A stretch of 9,477 nucleotides of DNA, from contig JAGFXN010000036.1 in NCBI GenBank assembly GCA_017861215.1, forward strand, positions 1 through 9,477, written 5' to 3'. Origin of the DNA: Deltaproteobacteria bacterium (GTDB lineage: Bacteria > Desulfobacterota > Desulfuromonadia > Geobacterales > DSM-12255). Shown here in pieces: positions 1-6,286 of this stretch. Positions within the stretch are counted from its first letter, which is position 1; the number at the start of each line of letters is the position of its first letter. Made by a program: the position numbers and the translations under genes. The notes beneath the pieces are model-generated. The model saw only the letters and a program-made list of their open reading frames with translations. It was not told where the DNA came from and did no database searches.

Positions 1-128
1 GCCTGGCCTGGGAAAAAAGGCGCAGGGACTATGCGTTGAGCGGCGGACACCAGTAAAGGAACGATGCCGCTTTTCTGCGGCAGGTCCCTGCTGTCTGCGG
101 CTTGCCAGCAATGCAGATTGCCAGAGAC
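1..128. other. Unassigned left edge; possible tail of a convergent plus-strand gene
   Basis: No gene can be assigned with confidence. On the plus strand the frame starting at base 3 reads LAWEKRRRDYALSGGHQ and stops with TAA at 54-56. That composition is plausible for a protein C-terminus, but 17 residues are too few to identify anything, and another frame also ends nearby (TGA at 37-39). A small hairpin, TGCCGC-TTTTCT-GCGGCA, lies at 65-82. If a plus-strand gene does end here it converges with mglA, and the hairpin at 133-164 would serve both directions. Confidence 0.25.
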
Positions 129-164
129 AAAAAAACGGGTTGCGGAACATTCCGCAACCCGTTT
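129..164 (-). terminator. Rho-independent terminator of mglBA, probably bidirectional
   Basis: A perfect 15-bp inverted repeat (arms 133-147 and 150-164, with a GGGTTGCGG core) has only CA between the arms. On the minus strand it is followed by seven T (A129-A135 on the plus strand). It lies 33 bases past the mglA stop codon. On the plus strand the stem is followed by T-rich sequence (TTTAACTTTTT), so it could also stop transcription coming from the left. Confidence 0.9.
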
Positions 165-197
165 AACTTTTTCTGTCCCGCCGCTCTGGTTCTGTTA

Positions 198-782
198 CTA
201 CCTTTTTTTCAGGTCAATCAGGATCAGCTTGGCAACAGCCTTGAGTGTCTCGAAAACACCTTCACCGGTTGCGGCACAGGCTTCGAATTCCGGCACGCCG
301 GTAGGATTCAGGTCTTTGCGCATTTCCTCAAGCGGCATGGCGCTCGGCAGGTCCCGCTTGTTGTACTGAATGATGAACGGGATATTGTCGAGATCGTACC
401 CCTGTTCCGTCAGATTGAAACGGAGATTGTCCAGAGATTCAATGTTCGCATCGTAGCGCTCTTCCTGGGAATCCGCCACGAAGACGACGCCATCGACCCC
501 TTTGAGGATCAGCTTGCGCGAAGCGTCGTAAAAAACCTGCCCGGGCACGGTATAGAGGTGGAAGCGTGTCTTGAAGCCGCGGATCTCCCCCAGAGCCAAC
601 GGCAGAAAATCAAAAAAGAGCGTCCGCTCGGTTTCCGTGGCAAGAGATATCATCTTCCCTTTGGCATCAGCAGCAGTCTTCTGGTAGACATACTGCAGGT
701 TGGTCGTCTTGCCGCACAATCCCGGACCGTAGTAGACGATCTTGCAGTTGATCTCTCTGGACGCATAATTTATGAACGACAT
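198..782 (-). CDS. mglA: MglA, Ras-like polarity GTPase
   Basis: A 194-residue small GTPase of the MglA family, which sets cell polarity in Myxococcus (gliding and type IV pilus motility) by cycling between GTP and GDP at the leading pole. Seen here: P-loop GPGLCGKT at 19-26, switch I region with R53 and T54, TVPGQ at 78-82, base-recognition NKRD at 141-144 and a G5-like CAATGEG at 169-175. Thr78 replaces the usual Ras-family Asp of DxxG, which is a hallmark of MglA. R53 and Q82 are the residues known to be needed for hydrolysis in Myxococcus MglA. Length equals the family norm. It starts 18 bases after mglB, with a GGAG ribosome site in that gap, so the two form an operon. Its cellular role in this presumably non-gliding organism is inferred; control of type IV pilus polarity is the simplest guess. 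Confidence 0.96.
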   Translation of the reverse strand: MSFINYASREINCKIVYYGPGLCGKTTNLQYVYQKTAADAKGKMISLATETERTLFFDFLPLALGEIRGFKTRFHLYTVPGQVFYDASRKLILKGVDGVVFVADSQEERYDANIESLDNLRFNLTEQGYDLDNIPFIIQYNKRDLPSAMPLEEMRKDLNPTGVPEFEACAATGEGVFETLKAVAKLILIDLKKR

Positions 783-800
783 TGGTTGACTCCGTAAGCC

Positions 801-1292
801 TTAACTGAAGAGATTGTCGATGTCGTCGTCGGTAATTTCCGCAAACGGGAAGTCGGTGGTACCGCTCTTCTCTTTCTCTTCGGCCTTCTGCATCAGTCCG
901 TCAAAAATGACCGTCAGCTCGTCCGAAGCCTTTTTCACACGCAGCCTGACAAGCCCGAGGGAAGAACGGTTGTCAAAAAGGACAACAAGGATCACCCGTC
1001 CGCCGACAATGGAGATATGGAGATTGTCTTTCTCCCCCTCGTGGAAGAGGATGGAGAACTCTTTTTCGCCTATCAGCTTGGCAAGTCCGCCGGTCGCGGC
1101 AATATTACCGGCGGTAAGCGAGGCGAGCGAGGTGGTATCAAAACGCTCCACTTCACCGACACCGGAGATAAGCTGTCCATTTTTGTCGACAAGAAATATG
1201 ACCTTGGCGTTTGCTTCACGGAGCAGCTTTTCGATGACGATATTTATCTGCTTGAACTCCTCATCGTACATCACCATTTGAGGGCTCGCCAT
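801..1292 (-). CDS. mglB: MglB, roadblock/LC7 partner of MglA
   Basis: A 163-residue roadblock/LC7-domain protein (domain about residues 14-135). In Myxococcus and Thermus, MglB homodimers bind MglA-GTP and act as its GTPase-activating protein. Diagnostic stretches are VDKNGQLIS at 35-43, DTTSLASLTAGN at 52-63, GGLAKLIGE at 68-76 and DNRSSLGLVRLR at 107-118. The acidic C-terminal tail ending DDDIDNLFS (155-163) matches the tail that contacts MglA in Myxococcus. The ATG at 1290-1292 is supported by AAGGAG at 1299-1304, six bases away. It is the first gene of the mglBA operon, transcribed from the promoter at 1370-1398 with a leader of about 70 bases. The assignment is firm; the pathway it serves here is not shown by the sequence. 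Confidence 0.96.
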   Translation of the reverse strand: MASPQMVMYDEEFKQINIVIEKLLREANAKVIFLVDKNGQLISGVGEVERFDTTSLASLTAGNIAATGGLAKLIGEKEFSILFHEGEKDNLHISIVGGRVILVVLFDNRSSLGLVRLRVKKASDELTVIFDGLMQKAEEKEKSGTTDFPFAEITDDDIDNLFS

Positions 1293-1369
1293 GTAGTACT
1301 CCTTATCAAGTTCCGGAACGGACCGTATCCACTTGGAATTTGCTGACCTGCGTAAAGTTACAAGTTGTT

Positions 1370-1398
1370 TGTATAACAGAAATGTCGCAACCTTTCAA
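1370..1398 (-). promoter_or_regulatory. Sigma70-type extended -10 promoter for mglBA
   Basis: On the minus strand, TTGAAA (1393-1398, 5 of 6 to consensus) and TATACA (1370-1375, 4 of 6) are separated by exactly 17 bases. TG one base before the -10 gives an extended -10 element. The likely start point is near 1363. It lies between the nifJ terminator and mglB, as expected for an independent mglBA promoter. Confidence 0.7.
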
Positions 1399-1404
1399 GA
1401 AACT

Positions 1405-1436
1405 AAAAAGCCTCCGGAGCTAATCCGGAGGCTTTT
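1405..1436 (-). terminator. Rho-independent terminator of nifJ
   Basis: A perfect 13-bp inverted repeat (arms 1406-1418 and 1424-1436, core GCCTCCGGA) encloses the 5-base loop GCTAA. On the minus strand it is followed by five T (A1405-A1409 on the plus strand). It starts 31 bases past the nifJ stop. The flanking A and T runs make it potentially active in both directions, although no plus-strand gene is visible here. Confidence 0.9.
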
Positions 1437-1466
1437 CAGCAGCAACAGGCATTCAGTCGGCGGCCG

Positions 1467-4400
1467 TTACTTTTTGCAGCTGTCTTCGAAGTTCAGCGCT
1501 GCCAGCTTCTCGTAGTAGGCAAAGTGAGCCTTGGCCCAATCGCCGGCCTTCTTCATCAGTGCTTCAGCTTCCTTGGGGTTGGCCTTCTTCAGCATCCGAT
1601 AGCGGTTTTCGTTGTTGGTGTACTCCTCGAAACTGATGGTTGCCGCCTTGCTGTCGAGCTGCAGCGGGTTTTTGCACTCTGCCGCCAGCGCCGGATTGTA
1701 GCGGTACAGCGGCCAGTAGCCGGACTGAACGGCCTTTCTCTGGGCATCGACCCCTTCGGTCATATTGATGCCGTGAGCGATGCAGTGCGAGTAGGCGATA
1801 ATCAGGGACGGACCGTCAAATGCCTCGGCCTCCAGCATGGCCTTGACGCACTGCGCCGGATTGGAGAGCGCTACGGCGGCCACGTAGACCGAGCCGTAGG
1901 ACATGGCAATCATCCCCAGGTCCTTCTTGCTTACCGGCTTGCCGCCGGCCGCAAACAGCCCGACTGCACCCATCGGCGTCGCCTTGGAGGCCTGGCCGCC
2001 GGTGTTGGAGTAAACTTCGGTATCAAGCACAAACAGGTTGATGTTCTTGCCGGAGGCGATGACATGATCCAGACCGCCAAAGCCGATATCATAAGCCCAG
2101 CCGTCGCCACCGATGCACCAGACCGACTTCTTCACCAGGTAGTCGGCGATCGGCGTCAGCAGTTTTGCCGTGGCGTCCTTGCTCCCCTTGAGAGCCGCTT
2201 TCAGCTTCTCGACGCGGCCACGCTGTGCTTCAATGCCGGACTGAGTGGACTGGTCGGCGGCGGCGATCTCCTTGAACAGTTTGGCATTGGCGCTGAATGC
2301 CTTGCTGCCGGCTAATACAGACACATACTCCAGAGCCGCCTTGGTAAACTGATCCACGGTCAAACGCATGCCGTAGCCGAACTCGGCGTTGTCTTCGAAC
2401 AGCGAGTTGGACCAGGCCGGGCCGCGTCCGTCTTCACGCTGGGCATACGGTGTGGTCGGCAGGTTACCGCCGTAGATGGAAGAACAGCCGGTAGCATTGG
2501 CAATCATCATGCGGTCGCCGAACAGCTGGGTCAGGAGCTTCAGGTAGGGCGTCTCGCCGCAGCCCTGGCAGGCACCGGAGAATTCGAACAGCGGCCGGAT
2601 CAGCTGGTTGCTGCGGAGCGAATCAAGCTTGACCTGGGTCGGATCGACATCCGGCAGACGGAGGAAAAAGTCGAAGTTTTCTGCTTCCGTTGCCCGGAGT
2701 GGAGCCTGGAAGTGCATGTCAAGGGCCTTGTGGCCGGCAACTGCCTTGTCCTTGGCTGGGCAGTTGTAGGCGCAGGCACCGCAGCCGGTGCAGTCCTCGG
2801 GAGCAACCTGGATGGTGTATTTCTTGCCGGCCATCTCCGGGATCTTGCAGTCGGTTGACTTGAAGGTGGCCGGAGCCCCTTTCAGCAGTTTGCCGTCATA
2901 GGCCTTGCTGCGGACTGCGGCGTGCGGGCAGACGAAAGAGCAGATGCCGCACTGGATGCAGATCTTCTCATCCCAGACCGGGATGTCGATGGCGATGTTG
3001 CGCTTCTCGTACTGGCTGGTGGCGGTCGGGAAGGTGCCGTCAGCAGGCATCTTGGAGACCGGCAGGCTGTCGCCGAGACCGGCGACGATCACGCCGGTGA
3101 CTTCTTTCACGAATTTCGGCGCCTTGGAGGAGACGGCGGCAGCCATCTTCAGCTTGCTGGTAGCCTTGGCCGGGACCTTGACTTCATAGAAGTTGTTCAG
3201 ACCGGCATCAACTGCCTTGTAGTTCATCTCCAGCACTTTTTCGCCGGCCTTGCCGTAGGACTTCTTGATGGCATCCTTGATGGAGGCCACGGCGTCCTTC
3301 AGCGGAATGATCTTGGAGATTTTGAAGAAGGCGGTCTGCATGATGACATTGATGCGGGGTCCAAGACCGATCTCGTTACCGAGCTTGACCCCGTCGATGA
3401 CGTAGAATTTTAGTTTTTTGGTGATGATCTGCTGCTGCACTTCCTTGGGGATGGTATCCCAGACCTCGTTCGGGCCGAAAGGTGCGTTCAGCAGGAAGGT
3501 AGCGCCGGTCTTGGCGCGGGCCAGCATGTCGTATTTCTCCAGGAAGGAGAAGTTGTGACAGGCGACGAAATCGGCCTCCTGCACCAGGTAGGGAGCACGG
3601 ATGTACTTCTTGCCGAAGCGCAGATGCGAGGTGGTCATGGAACCGGCTTTCTTCGAATCGTAGACAAAGTAGGCCTGGGCGTTGTTGCTGGTCTCTTCGC
3701 CGATGATCTTGATGGAGTTCTTGTTGGCGCCGACGGTGCCGTCGGAACCGAGGCCGAAGAACATCGCCTCGTAGACGCCTTCCATCGGATTCTTGTAGGC
3801 GTAGTCCACCTTCAGGCTGCAGTTGGTAACGTCCTCCTCGATGCCGACCACGAACTTGCTCTTCGGCTTGGCCGCTTTCAGGTTGTCGAGGACCGCCTTG
3901 GCCATGGCCGGGTTGAATTCCTTGGAACCGAGACCGTAGCGACCGCCGACGATGACCGGATAACCGTCGAACTTGAACTTGCCGCTGGCCATACCTTCAC
4001 CGATGGCGGTGCGTACATCCAGGTAGATCGGCTCGCCGAGAGAGCCCGGCTCCTTGGTGCGATCGAGGACGGCAATCTTCTTGACCGTCTTGGGGAGCGC
4101 CTTGAGGAAGGCGTCCAGCGGGAAGGGGCGATAGAGGCGAATCTTGACGACGCCGACCTTTTCCCCTTTTTTGACCAGATTCTCCACGGTGTCCTGCACC
4201 ACGTCGGCGCCGGAACCCATCACCACCACGACGCGCTCGGCGTCTTTGGCCCCGACGTAATCAACCAGCTTGTACTTGCGGCCGGTCAGCTTGCCGAATT
4301 TGTCCATCTCTTCCTGAACGATCTTCTCGCAGGCCGGGTAGAAGGCGTTGACTGTTTCGCGCCCCTGGAAGTAGACATCCGGATTCTGGGCGGTACCGCG

Positions 4401-5045
4401 CATGACCGGACGATCCGGATTCAGGCCGCGGCCCTTGTGCTCGGCGATCAGCTTGTCGTCCAGCATGGCGCGCATTTCGTCGAAGGAAAGCTCGGTGACT
4501 TTCTGGACTTCGTGCGAGGTGCGGAAGCCGTCAAAGTAGTGCAGGAACGGGATGCGGCTGCGCAGGGTCGAAGACTGGGCGATCAGGGCGAAGTCCATGA
4601 CTTCCTGGACGTTGTTGGAACAGAGGAACGCCCAGCCGGTGGAGCGGCAGGACATGACATCGGAGTGGTCACCGAAAATGGAAAGTGCCTGGGCGGCAAT
4701 GGCACGGGCCGAAACATGAAAGACGGTGGAGGTCAATTCGCCGGCGATCTTGAACATGTTGGGGATCATCAGCAGCAGCCCCTGGCTGGCGGTGAAAGTG
4801 GTGGTCAGGGCACCGGCCTGCAGAGCACCGTGGACAGCACCGGCGGCACCCCCCTCGGACTGCATTTCGACCACTGACGGCACGATACCCCAGATGTTCT
4901 TCTCACCGACGGCGCTCTTGGCGTCGGAGATCTCTCCCATCACCGACGATGGGGTGATCGGGTAGATGGCGATTACCTCGTTGGTTGCATGTGCAACATG
5001 GGCGGCAGCAGTGTTGCCGTCAATTGTTACCATTTTCTTGCTCAT
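1467..5045 (-). CDS. nifJ: Pyruvate:ferredoxin (flavodoxin) oxidoreductase, single-chain
   Basis: A 1192-residue fused PFOR that interconverts pyruvate plus CoA and acetyl-CoA plus CO2 with ferredoxin, using TPP and three [4Fe-4S] clusters. In acetate-using Geobacter the enzyme is known to work in the carboxylating direction to make pyruvate. Domains in order: pyrimidine-binding TPP domain (about 1-250; YPITPSSVMGE at 28-38, likely catalytic E64), transketolase C-like domain (about 260-400), gamma domain (about 410-630), linker, two-cluster ferredoxin domain (C696, C699, C702, C706 and C752, C755, C758, C762), and a pyrophosphate-binding TPP domain (about 820-1110; GDGWAYDIG at 980-988, SNTGGQ at 1013-1018). 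C826, C829, C854 and C1088 fit the proximal cluster. Length is close to E. coli YdbK. The ATG has a strong GAGGAGG six bases upstream. It follows recR by 79 bases and ends at its own terminator. Confidence 0.97.
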   Translation of the reverse strand: MSKKMVTIDGNTAAAHVAHATNEVIAIYPITPSSVMGEISDAKSAVGEKNIWGIVPSVVEMQSEGGAAGAVHGALQAGALTTTFTASQGLLLMIPNMFKIAGELTSTVFHVSARAIAAQALSIFGDHSDVMSCRSTGWAFLCSNNVQEVMDFALIAQSSTLRSRIPFLHYFDGFRTSHEVQKVTELSFDEMRAMLDDKLIAEHKGRGLNPDRPVMRGTAQNPDVYFQGRETVNAFYPACEKIVQEEMDKFGKLTGRKYKLVDYVGAKDAERVVVVMGSGADVVQDTVENLVKKGEKVGVVKIRLYRPFPLDAFLKALPKTVKKIAVLDRTKEPGSLGEPIYLDVRTAIGEGMASGKFKFDGYPVIVGGRYGLGSKEFNPAMAKAVLDNLKAAKPKSKFVVGIEEDVTNCSLKVDYAYKNPMEGVYEAMFFGLGSDGTVGANKNSIKIIGEETSNNAQAYFVYDSKKAGSMTTSHLRFGKKYIRAPYLVQEADFVACHNFSFLEKYDMLARAKTGATFLLNAPFGPNEVWDTIPKEVQQQIITKKLKFYVIDGVKLGNEIGLGPRINVIMQTAFFKISKIIPLKDAVASIKDAIKKSYGKAGEKVLEMNYKAVDAGLNNFYEVKVPAKATSKLKMAAAVSSKAPKFVKEVTGVIVAGLGDSLPVSKMPADGTFPTATSQYEKRNIAIDIPVWDEKICIQCGICSFVCPHAAVRSKAYDGKLLKGAPATFKSTDCKIPEMAGKKYTIQVAPEDCTGCGACAYNCPAKDKAVAGHKALDMHFQAPLRATEAENFDFFLRLPDVDPTQVKLDSLRSNQLIRPLFEFSGACQGCGETPYLKLLTQLFGDRMMIANATGCSSIYGGNLPTTPYAQREDGRGPAWSNSLFEDNAEFGYGMRLTVDQFTKAALEYVSVLAGSKAFSANAKLFKEIAAADQSTQSGIEAQRGRVEKLKAALKGSKDATAKLLTPIADYLVKKSVWCIGGDGWAYDIGFGGLDHVIASGKNINLFVLDTEVYSNTGGQASKATPMGAVGLFAAGGKPVSKKDLGMIAMSYGSVYVAAVALSNPAQCVKAMLEAEAFDGPSLIIAYSHCIAHGINMTEGVDAQRKAVQSGYWPLYRYNPALAAECKNPLQLDSKAATISFEEYTNNENRYRMLKKANPKEAEALMKKAGDWAKAHFAYYEKLAALNFEDSCKK

Positions 5046-5064
5046 GTACTTCCTCCTCGTCAGG

Positions 5065-5116
5065 AATTGTTCAGCAATTTGAACCGGATTTATTTATGCT
5101 GCCTACTGCCAGTCAA
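5065..5116 (-). promoter_or_regulatory. Possible nifJ promoter and leader palindrome (weak)
   Basis: In the 79-base gap between recR and nifJ, the minus strand has TTGACT (5111-5116, 5 of 6 to the -35 consensus), but the sequence after it (CATAAATAAATC) offers no good -10 at 16-18 bases. Closer to the start codon lies the palindrome AATTG-CTGAA-CAATT (5065-5079), nine bases before the Shine-Dalgarno core. It could be an operator or a leader hairpin. Both are suggestive only. Confidence 0.28.
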
Positions 5117-5124
5117 AACGTACC

Positions 5125-5718
5125 CTAAAGCTCATTGCGTCCGTGCAGAGCCCTCTGCATGGTTGCCGGGTCAACATACTCAAGATCACTGCCCACGGGA
5201 ATACCGTGCGCCAGGCGGGTAACCTTGATGCCCATGCCCCTGATCAGCCCGGTCAGGTAGATTGCCGTTGCTTCCCCTTCAACGGAAAAGTTGGTGGCAA
5301 TGACTACTTCACGGAGAGCAGCGTTCCTCAGTCTTTGCAGCAGCTCTGTCACCCTGAGGTCGGCAGGGGTTACCCCGGAAAGGGGTGAAAGCACCCCGTG
5401 CAGCACATGGTATCTCCCCCGGAAAGCGCCGCTTCTCTCAATTGCCAGAAGATCCTGCGGCTCCTCAACAACACAGATAATGGATTCATCTCTGTTGCCG
5501 CTGCAGATGGCACACGGATCATCTTCGGTTATGGAAAAACAGACCGAACAGAATCTGACTCTGCTGCTGACTTCTGCCAGAGACTCCGCCAGCGCCAGGA
5601 TATTTGCCGGGGAGCGCAGCAGATGAAACGCCAGACGACAGGCACTTTTTTCACCGATACCGGGGAGTTTTTTCAACTCACCGACCAGCCTGGTCAAAGA
5701 TTCTGAATTGTGTATCAT
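5125..5718 (-). CDS. recR: RecR, recombination mediator protein
   Basis: A 197-residue RecR, the usual length. With RecO (and RecF) it loads RecA onto SSB-coated gapped DNA during recombinational repair. Seen here: helix-hairpin-helix LKKLPGIGEKSACRLAF at 15-31, a four-cysteine zinc site (C57, C60, C69, C72), a Toprim domain starting at SIICVVEE (79-86) with VEGEAT at 146-151, and the conserved C-terminal RLAHGIPVGSDLEYVD at 168-183. The ATG at 5716-5718 is preceded by AGGAAA. Unlike the compact dnaX-ybaB-recR clusters of many bacteria, recR is separated here from ybaB by a terminator and a 187-base AT-rich spacer, so it probably has its own promoter. No terminator is visible before nifJ. Confidence 0.97.
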   Translation of the reverse strand: MIHNSESLTRLVGELKKLPGIGEKSACRLAFHLLRSPANILALAESLAEVSSRVRFCSVCFSITEDDPCAICSGNRDESIICVVEEPQDLLAIERSGAFRGRYHVLHGVLSPLSGVTPADLRVTELLQRLRNAALREVVIATNFSVEGEATAIYLTGLIRGMGIKVTRLAHGIPVGSDLEYVDPATMQRALHGRNEL

Positions 5719-5748
5719 ATTTTCCTGAAAATATAAAACATTTTTTGA

Positions 5749-5754
5749 ATTATA
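5749..5754 (-). promoter_or_regulatory. recR: Likely -10 element of a recR promoter
   Basis: A perfect TATAAT on the minus strand lies 30 bases before the recR start codon. No good -35 hexamer is found 16-18 bases upstream, but that region is extremely AT-rich and could act as an UP element. Start of transcription would be near 5742, giving a leader of about 24 bases. In such AT-rich DNA a TATAAT can occur by chance. Confidence 0.45.
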
Positions 5755-5778
5755 TCCAAACTAAAAATATTTACTGTA

Positions 5779-5810
5779 ATTAAATTTAGTCTAACTACAA
5801 GAAATTTAAT
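5779..5810. repeat. AT-only inverted repeat in the recR upstream spacer
   Basis: ATTAAATTT (5779-5787) and AAATTTAAT (5802-5810) form a perfect 9-bp inverted repeat with a 14-base spacer; a partial third copy, CTAATTTAA, follows at 5812-5820. It lies 25 bases upstream of the TATAAT proposed for recR, where a regulator site or UP element could sit. It may be no more than a by-product of the low GC content here. Confidence 0.35.
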
Positions 5811-5836
5811 GCTAATTTAAAATCACGCTGAGCACC

Positions 5837-5874
5837 AAAATAGCCGGTGGAACTGCTGTTCAACCGGCCATTTT
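5837..5874 (-). terminator. Terminator at the end of the dnaX-ybaB unit
   Basis: Arms 5837-5853 and 5858-5874 form a 17-position stem on the minus strand (core GCCGGU/ACCGGC, outer A-U pairs) with one G-U wobble, one mismatch and the 4-base loop AGCA. The 3' arm ends in TATTTTGG, a modest T-tract. It begins 31 bases after the ybaB stop and points the right way to end that operon before recR. Confidence 0.75.
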
Positions 5875-5905
5875 AATAAAAATAAAATACTGTCAGCACC
5901 TGGAA

Positions 5906-6220
5906 TCAGAAAAGACCGGGGATGCTCATCCCGCCGGTAACCTTGCCCATCTCCTGCGCCATCTCTGCCTGCACCTGGGAAAGCGCGTCATTGACCGCTG
6001 TCAATACCAGGTCCTGAAGCATCTCAACATCCTCCGGATCCACAGCCTCTTTCTTGATTGTCAGCGAAACCAGCTGGTTCTTGCCGGTAACCACTGCGGT
6101 TACCGCGCCGCCGCCAGCAGTCGCCGTGGCCGTACGGTTCGATGCTTCTTCCTGCAGTTTTGCCATTCTCTGCTGCATCATCTGCGCCTGCTTCATGATG
6201 CCGGCCAATCCTTTTGACAT
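5906..6220 (-). CDS. ybaB: YbaB/EbfC-family nucleoid-associated protein
   Basis: A 104-residue YbaB/EbfC protein, a small dimeric DNA-binding protein that coats the nucleoid. The family is typically encoded between dnaX and recR, as here. The N-terminal part MSKGLAGIMKQAQMMQQRM, a glutamine- and methionine-rich helix, is typical of the family, followed by an Ala/Gly/Thr-rich strand region (about 27-45), a VDPEDVEMLQDLV segment at 60-72, and a helical C-terminal half with a Met/Gly-rich end. The ATG at 6218-6220 is chosen because GAGGAG lies seven bases upstream; an in-frame GTG five codons further up overlaps that ribosome site. It starts 66 bases after the dnaX stop. A weak promoter-like pair (TTGAGC at 6265-6270, TACTAA at 6242-6247, 17-base spacing) exists in that gap, but co-transcription with dnaX is more likely. 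Confidence 0.95.
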   Translation of the reverse strand: MSKGLAGIMKQAQMMQQRMAKLQEEASNRTATATAGGGAVTAVVTGKNQLVSLTIKKEAVDPEDVEMLQDLVLTAVNDALSQVQAEMAQEMGKVTGGMSIPGLF

Positions 6221-6227
6221 CTTTAAT

Positions 6228-6233
6228 CTCCTC
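6228..6233 (-). promoter_or_regulatory. ybaB: Ribosome binding site fixing the ybaB start
   Basis: GAGGAG on the minus strand, seven bases before the ATG at 6218-6220. The alternative GTG at 6233-6235 overlaps this site, which rules it out as the main start. Confidence 0.85.
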
Positions 6234-6286
6234 ACTTTCTTTTAGTAAAGCTGAATATTTACTGGCTCAAAACGTCGTTATAAAAA

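Noticed and set aside
3555..4877. 440-codon plus-strand open frame antisense to nifJ
   Set aside because: It lies wholly inside the clearly conserved nifJ. Its Asp-, Val- and His-rich composition is that of the complement of GC-biased codons, and it shows no recognisable domain. Other antisense frames in nifJ (such as 1524-2315) are rejected for the same reason.
5095..5115. Sigma54 (-24/-12) promoter for nifJ
   Set aside because: TGGCAG and GC are present, but the GG-to-GC spacing is nine bases instead of ten and the TTGC box is missing.
6221..6235. GTG start five codons upstream for ybaB
   Set aside because: The GTG overlaps the GAGGAG ribosome site that properly serves the ATG at 6218-6220, and the extra residues are not part of the family.
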